A DNA stretch of 64,000 nt from Rhododendron vialii (lineage: Eukaryota; Streptophyta; Magnoliopsida; Ericales; Ericaceae). The stretch is taken from positions 27,926,561-27,990,560 of the forward strand of contig NC_080564.1 in assembly GCF_030253575.1 (NCBI RefSeq), read 5' to 3'. Below, piece by piece: positions 58,713 through 64,000 of this stretch (the first letter of the stretch is position 1; every line of letters starts with the position of its first letter). The position numbers and the translations under genes were made by a program. The notes beneath the pieces are model-generated. The model saw nothing but the letters and a program-made list of their open reading frames with translations, had not been told where the DNA came from and searched no databases.

Positions 58713-61700
58713 TCAAGCAGTCTTAGGCTTAGGTTTTATGCTCTTCACCCTCGAATACAGGAACACTCCACCAAGGGCCACTCCAGTGCCTGCAGCAAAA
58801 GCAGGAAGAAATAAATGGAGAGAATACCATTCTTTTTTCTGATCAAACAGAAAGAAAAGCACTGTTTATGGTATTAGTGTAGGTTGTGGAGGTCAAGGGC
58901 AAGCAATCGTACCGATAGAGTTGATAGGTGAAACGGGTGTGCGGAAGAAGAGAACAGAGGAAATAATCACCACCACCCGCTTTACACAATTGCTCACAGA
59001 GTGGGTAACTGGGGAAACCCTCTGCAATATCATGTAAGAAACCTGTAGGACAAGTTTATGTCAGCACTTCTACATTTAAAACAAAGAAAATGGCATTTAA
59101 AAATATGATAATTGACCAAAATGGAATAGAAAATTTTCAAAATATGCATCAAATAGAATGTTTCAAGCGTCTCCACTTCATGAAATAGCCTTTCGTGTTG
59201 AGGGCTTACTATCTTATTCTAGGGGGAAATGAAAATCAGTGACCAGGGCCTTGTGAAGGGTGGACCAATTTGTTAGTTCCATTCCTCATTTCCCCACAGT
59301 TGATAGGCGATAGCTAAGGCATGTTATTATGTGGTATATGTGGGATGCAAGGACTACATGTAGCCTCAAATCAAACATGGGATATGTGGTTCGCTTGGAA
59401 CTGTGATCTAACCAGGACAAAAAGCAAAGCGGAACTGAAGTCTGTGAGTAACTGGAGTGGATAGCAGTCCGACAATTTGGCTGTCTGCTGGCTTTGACAA
59501 TTACAGATTTCAATCTCAAACTTTAGTATCTCAGCGGCAACTAGTTGAGGCATGTGTCATATTACGGAAATAGCCTCAAAACGAAACCTGAAAAGCTAAG
59601 ATACACAAACCTATAAAGCCAAATCAGAAATATCAACTACGGCAAGCCAAGAAAGAAGCCAATCTATTTCTTCGTTTCGCAAGTAGGCACAAATCTATCA
59701 GTAATCTCGACCATTTCTACAATCTGAGTATTCTTATTCGAGAATTGAATATAAGAAATATAAGAGCGCACAACTAAACTAAGAAGTGAATTGGCATTCA
59801 GAGAACATCGTTAGGAAAAATTGGCAACAATTTGCACAGAACTAGAACTGAACAGCCTAAAGAGTAGAAAAATCCCAAGTACAAAAGGTAAAATATAACC
59901 TAATGTTCCCAAAAGTGAACACTTTTACAAGCCACAAAGAGCACAGTTATAAATTTATCATCAATTTGACCAGAAAATAAACCAAAAAGTCGTGGCTTTT
60001 GGTGAAAATCAAAAGTCATAGAATGTGACTAGAAGGAATAGCCAGTATTTGTTAACTGTTAGAGCAGAAAAGTTGATTAATCATCTCATCAACAATGAGG
60101 ATCAAATGGTTACAAGAAACTTATATTGCAAACAAAACATGAGGAAGTAAAAGTTCTGTGAACAATGTATAATGAGAAGATCAACCAATTTTTTTGCACC
60201 AAATAATGATGGAGATCTTGTTAGATATAAACAACCATTAAGAACACAAAAGCATTAAGGAAATGATATTGGCACTCCAAAAATTGATGCAGACACTCCA
60301 AAAAATAAAGAAAAGTGGCTTTGGTATTACACTGATTTTGGAGTGCTTGCATCAATTTTTGGAGTGCCAATATCATTTCCCAAGCATTGGATTTTGTACC
60401 TGTTGATATGCATGGAAGCCGAGTGCAGCCAAGAAAGACCTAACGTAAACCTGTCTGACATTCAACCCCTGACAAGCAAACAATGAAAAATGTCAGAGGC
60501 TTAACATATAAAGGACAAATGCAGTGTGAACAAACAGCTAACCACCAGAGCCACAGAAGATATCTGTAGCATTCTAGATTTACTCACCACAGCTTGCAAG
60601 CACGAAGGAGTGAACTTGAATCCCTCCATGTAAAGAGATATCGGAGCCGACAAGATGAAGGACATAATTGTTATTATTGAGAACAAAGTAATGTTGTCCA
60701 AAGAATCCTGTCAAAGAACAACCGATTAGTTATGCTTGAGAAAAAGAATAACCATGAAACAAATTTTAAAATCCAAAGTACAGCATGACAAATAATTTGG
60801 TTCTACCAACTCTCGATAAGTAGATACAAAATAAAAAACAACAAATCCTTCGATCTTATGGCACTCTGATATTGGTATACCAACTTCCTGGAAGTTAGTA
60901 ACATGAATGATGAACAGAAAAAATTATTTGAACTTAGTACATTGACATCAAGGAAATAAAACCGTAAGTGAGTACCTCTTTCTTGCCCATAAGCTTTTTA
61001 CTTAGGACATTACGAGATTGGTTGGTCAAATTAGAAGCCATTGCACTCGAAAATCCACCCCTGTTCCACAGACAAAAAAGAAGATTCACATGAGAATATG
61101 GTATAACAATTTCAACCACTGTTGGTTATACCTTATTCTAGAAGAATCAAAATGGGAAATAGGCAAAGAGGAACCTATGGGCAGAAGAATGTATGTTATT
61201 GGAATTTTTTCCCCTTTTTAGGTTTTGGCCAAGAAAAATGTGAGTGATGATTTGGAACAATTGCATGTGTATTTCCTCACCAATTAAAAGATGCCTCTGT
61301 CATTGATGCAAGTCCCACTCCACCAACAATTGGAAACAGAGAACCAATGACCCATGTGGTGGGCATCTATTTTGTGCAGGGGAACAAAGATAATTGTTAA
61401 TACGACAACTTAACCAAAAACTGTACCAAATCCAACAACAAAAGGAGAAATTCCTAACAAAAAATTTCAGATGAATAGGTAAAAAATGACGGCAATGTAC
61501 ATTTCTGTTCTAACTTCGTTGTCGTCTGTGATGATATTAGATATGTTCAACTCCATCCAGATTCCGGTGTACATAGAATTATAAATTACATGTAAGGAGA
61601 TGAAATAGGAAAATAGGAAATAAAACGCGCACCTCCCCAAGAAACATAGCAGATAGGACAACTGAGAAAAAGGGCTCCATGGCTTTAATTGTGTGAGTGA

Positions 61701-63928
61701 ATGAAACAGCAACTTTTCCCAGACTCATATTTGTGAAGAGGTTCCCTAAGGTGTGCACCATTGCCAATGGAAGGATTACTGCAAGCTGTCACAAAGTAGA
61801 CGTACTAATCAAAATCATAGGTCATAACAATAATGGAAAACTAACTAAATGACGACTGATCATCCAGATTCCAAAATACCTGAGCACCGCTAATTTTTGG
61901 CCGTTTGTAGAGATTAAGTGTCCACATTAAAGTAACCAGTATAGTTCCCGCAGCAAATTGAACTGTGCTGATAGTTAGTGGAAATGGAAACACTTTCAAA
62001 ACCTGTCAACAATATGTACCACGAAATCAATCTTTGACCTCCTCGGAAAAATTTAAACTGTCAAAAGTTAACATTTTAGTTGCTATATCGTAGCTCTATA
62101 AACTTTGAGGTTGCGGAACAATTGCTACAGCGAACTTCCTCAAAGGCCGAAATCCAAATCATTCTTGTATCATGTCAGCTACCTAATTCCTCTCAAGCAA
62201 ATTAAGTACTAGATATTGAAGACAATAATGAAAAATCCCTCAAAAGTAGAACAAAAGTATTAGGAGTCTAGGACACTGGTTTGGTCCAGACATTGAAGTA
62301 GCTCCATTTAATTACAAATAAATGTTCAACGAAATTTAGCAGTAACATTTCAGGGTATTTTTTCTTTGTCAATATCACTAAGTATAAAAACAGATTCAAT
62401 CAGGTGATCAAGTTTAGCTTCTGTTCCTACGCCACTTGATTTGCCCATCTCCTAATTCCCCCAGTACACAATACAAGGAGAGGAACGCATGACACATGCA
62501 TGCATGCTTAACAGACATATATCTTGCATTGAACAATTACACTAGTGTCCTCATACAAATATGTATTTTTTACAAAATTTACACAATTACCCCCAAGGTT
62601 TGAATAATTAGGTAGAGCCCTCATACAAAAAATGTAATTGCACAATTCATCTGTCATTGACTCATTTTTACTTATATACCATGAGACATGATGGAGTTTG
62701 TTATATTTGTTGTGCTCCGGGAATCACCCACACAAGAATTGAGGAGGAAAAACTCCGAGTGTAGTAACCCACGAAATACAATCATGAAACTAAATGGTTC
62801 TCTTCTCCCTCTATTCTCTCCACACAGTCTAACCTAACTCTATACATGTATCTATAATCAGCGGAAGAAGCTATTAGAACCTGTCCCACATTGGTTAAAT
62901 ATAACCCCCAAACCTAGTATATGAGCCCGGGCGGCCTCTGCACTCATTGTCAATTGGTTTTAAATTGGATGCTTTAACAAACGCAAACAATGCTACAACT
63001 AATTCGGCCATTCAAGGCTGCCTCCAATATTGCTGAGAGGTCGCCCTCACAGGGCCCCTCTCTCTCTCTCTCTCTCAAGGCTGCATTCTATTAACTCCAC
63101 TCATTGTCAATTGGTTTTAAATTGGATGCTTTAACAAAAGCAAACAAAGCTACAACTAATTCAGCCATTCAAGGCTGCCTCCAATATTGCTGAGAGGTCG
63201 CCCTCGCAGGTCCTCTCTCTCTCTCAAGGCTGCATTCTATTACTTTTTTGGCACCATTGAATTTTAGAACATGAGCAAGAAAACTTTAAAATCGTATTAT
63301 ATCACCATGTGAAATTTCCGCTCAAATCTCGGCCCCCGATACCAAAATCTCGCTTCTATCTATGGCGTAGCCTCGTAGATAGACATATATGATATATCCT
63401 TGCATCCATACAATGAGAGAAATGTACACAAGACATCGATAGTAAATAAGGGGAATATAACCTTGAAATGCAATTAGCAAAGGAAAGAAAATAGGATAGA
63501 GAACAGTTATCCACCTGTTTGTTGTAGATATTGAAGTAAATATTGAAAAGGAACCAAAGCCCGAAGAGAGACCCAAGCTCCAACGTTTTGCTCAAACCGC
63601 TCGCCTTCGCATCCTCCTCCTCCCCGGCACAGCTCTCAGCCGCCCTAACTTCAACGCCACGCAGTTCGCGATCAGGGACGGGAGGCGGAGTCGAAATCCA
63701 GCCATTCAAGCAGCTCGAAGACGACGAGGAAGGCGAAGAGCAACAGCGAGTTACCGGAAACTGGCGAAGAGAGGAGGAGGAGCCAGAGAGGCCGTTAATG
63801 GAGGCGGCAAAATCGAGGGATCTCGAATGCGGCGGCGTAGGTATGGGATTGATAGCCCATGTGGTGGTACGGTGAGAAAGGCTTGGAGGAATTGATGGAG
63901 GGAGAAGGAATATTGCAGTGCTCTGCAT
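58713..63928 (-). CDS. Phosphoenolpyruvate/phosphate translocator, plastid (PPT)
   Basis: Nine minus-strand exons: 63515-63928, 61880-62002, 61633-61785, 61281-61366, 60976-61060, 60588-60707, 60400-60468, 58913-59042 and 58713-58789. All junctions are GT-AG and in frame, total 418 residues, the usual PPT length. The first ~100 residues are Ser/Pro-rich with few acids early, as in a chloroplast transit peptide. The translocator core begins [20 protein letters not shown]. It continues with membrane segments, [51 protein letters not shown] and NCVKRVVVI, and ends in a Lys-rich tail (KIKPKPKTA-like). PPTs exchange cytosolic PEP for phosphate across the inner envelope to feed the shikimate pathway (family knowledge). 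A GA run (63932-63949) sits 3 nt upstream of the start. PPT1 and PPT2 cannot be separated here. Confidence 0.93.
60259..60380. mobile_element. Small foldback MITE (GGCACTCCAAAA family), copy 2
   Basis: GGAAATGATATTGGCACTCC and its exact inverse form the ends. AAGCATT flanks both sides (hAT-like 7-8 bp duplication). It lies in PPT intron 7, about 20 bp from the exon 7 donor. Confidence 0.8.
62941..63240. repeat. Tandem duplication of about 150 bp in PPT intron 1
   Basis: 62941-63097 and 63098-63240 both run from CACTCATTGTCAATTGG through GCTGAGAGGTCGCCCTC to a CT run and AAGGCTGCATTCTATTA, with few differences. Confidence 0.9.
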
Positions 63929-63931
63929 TTT

Positions 63932-63949
63932 GAGAGAGAGAGAGAGAGA
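63932..63949. repeat. (GA)n in the PPT leader
   Basis: In mRNA sense this is a CT run ending 3 nt before the PPT start codon. Confidence 0.85.
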
Positions 63950-64000
63950 AGAATGAGGGAAGCAGGGGCAGGAAAGAGTGCCGCAACGCAGGTCGCGCAG

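Noticed and set aside
62540-62940. LTR fragment in PPT intron 1
   Set aside because: Some LTR-like wording but no TG/CA ends, target duplication or partner.

Overview
The window is nuclear DNA of a flowering plant, almost certainly a eudicot. The evidence is spliced plant gene families (Dof, R2R3-MYB, plastid phosphate translocator), GT-AG introns, AT-rich intergenic DNA full of MITEs, tRNA-derived SINEs, a LINE tail and a solo LTR, and very frequent GA/CT microsatellites. The species cannot be fixed from this sequence; the GA/CT abundance would suit Ericales, but that is only a guess.

Layout. About 4.4-6.5 kb (+): a two-exon Dof factor of the DOF5.6/HCA2 type. About 11.9-13.8 kb (+): a mitochondrial ribosomal protein bL12m gene with a tiny first coding exon. 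About 14.0-14.5 kb: a LINE 3' end. About 15.8-19.1 kb (-): a large PWWP-domain protein, with a long-hairpin MITE just upstream. About 20.3-23.1 kb: an array of a 12-bp motif in both orientations, followed by a captured V-ATPase subunit A gene fragment. About 23.3-26.6 kb: a decayed segmental duplication carrying nested insertions. 29.8 kb (-): tRNA-Pro(UGG). About 30.8-41.9 kb: a tandem duplication of an ISU1-type iron-sulfur scaffold gene. About 43.4-45.7 kb: repeated fragments of a PB1-domain gene split by a solo LTR. About 46.8-51.1 kb (+): a six-exon GDSL esterase (CPRD49 type). About 54.4-57.0 kb (+): a three-exon R2R3-MYB, followed by the scrambled remnant of a tandem copy. About 58.7-63.9 kb (-): a nine-exon phosphoenolpyruvate/phosphate translocator.

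The most notable object is the ISU1 pair. The telomere-side copy (36.6-41.3 kb) is a normal three-exon ISU1 of 171 residues. The other copy (31.7-35.3 kb) keeps exons 1 and 2 and the start of exon 3, then runs in frame, with no stop, into a complete 106-residue SDH3 (cytochrome b560 subunit of succinate dehydrogenase), a protein usually encoded in plant mitochondrial DNA. The predicted product is a 248-residue ISU1-SDH3 fusion. It looks like a mitochondrial gene moved to the nucleus that gained promoter, introns and targeting presequence from a duplicated host gene. The ISU part of this copy shows relaxed constraint (internal deletions, altered LPPVK motif, lost C-terminus), while the SDH3 part keeps its HR quinone-site and heme-site motifs.

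The genes form no operon or evident pathway cluster. Several share a GA/CT tract in the 5' leader close to the start codon. All exon borders were placed by eye from reading frame, splice sites and remembered family sequence; no search was run.
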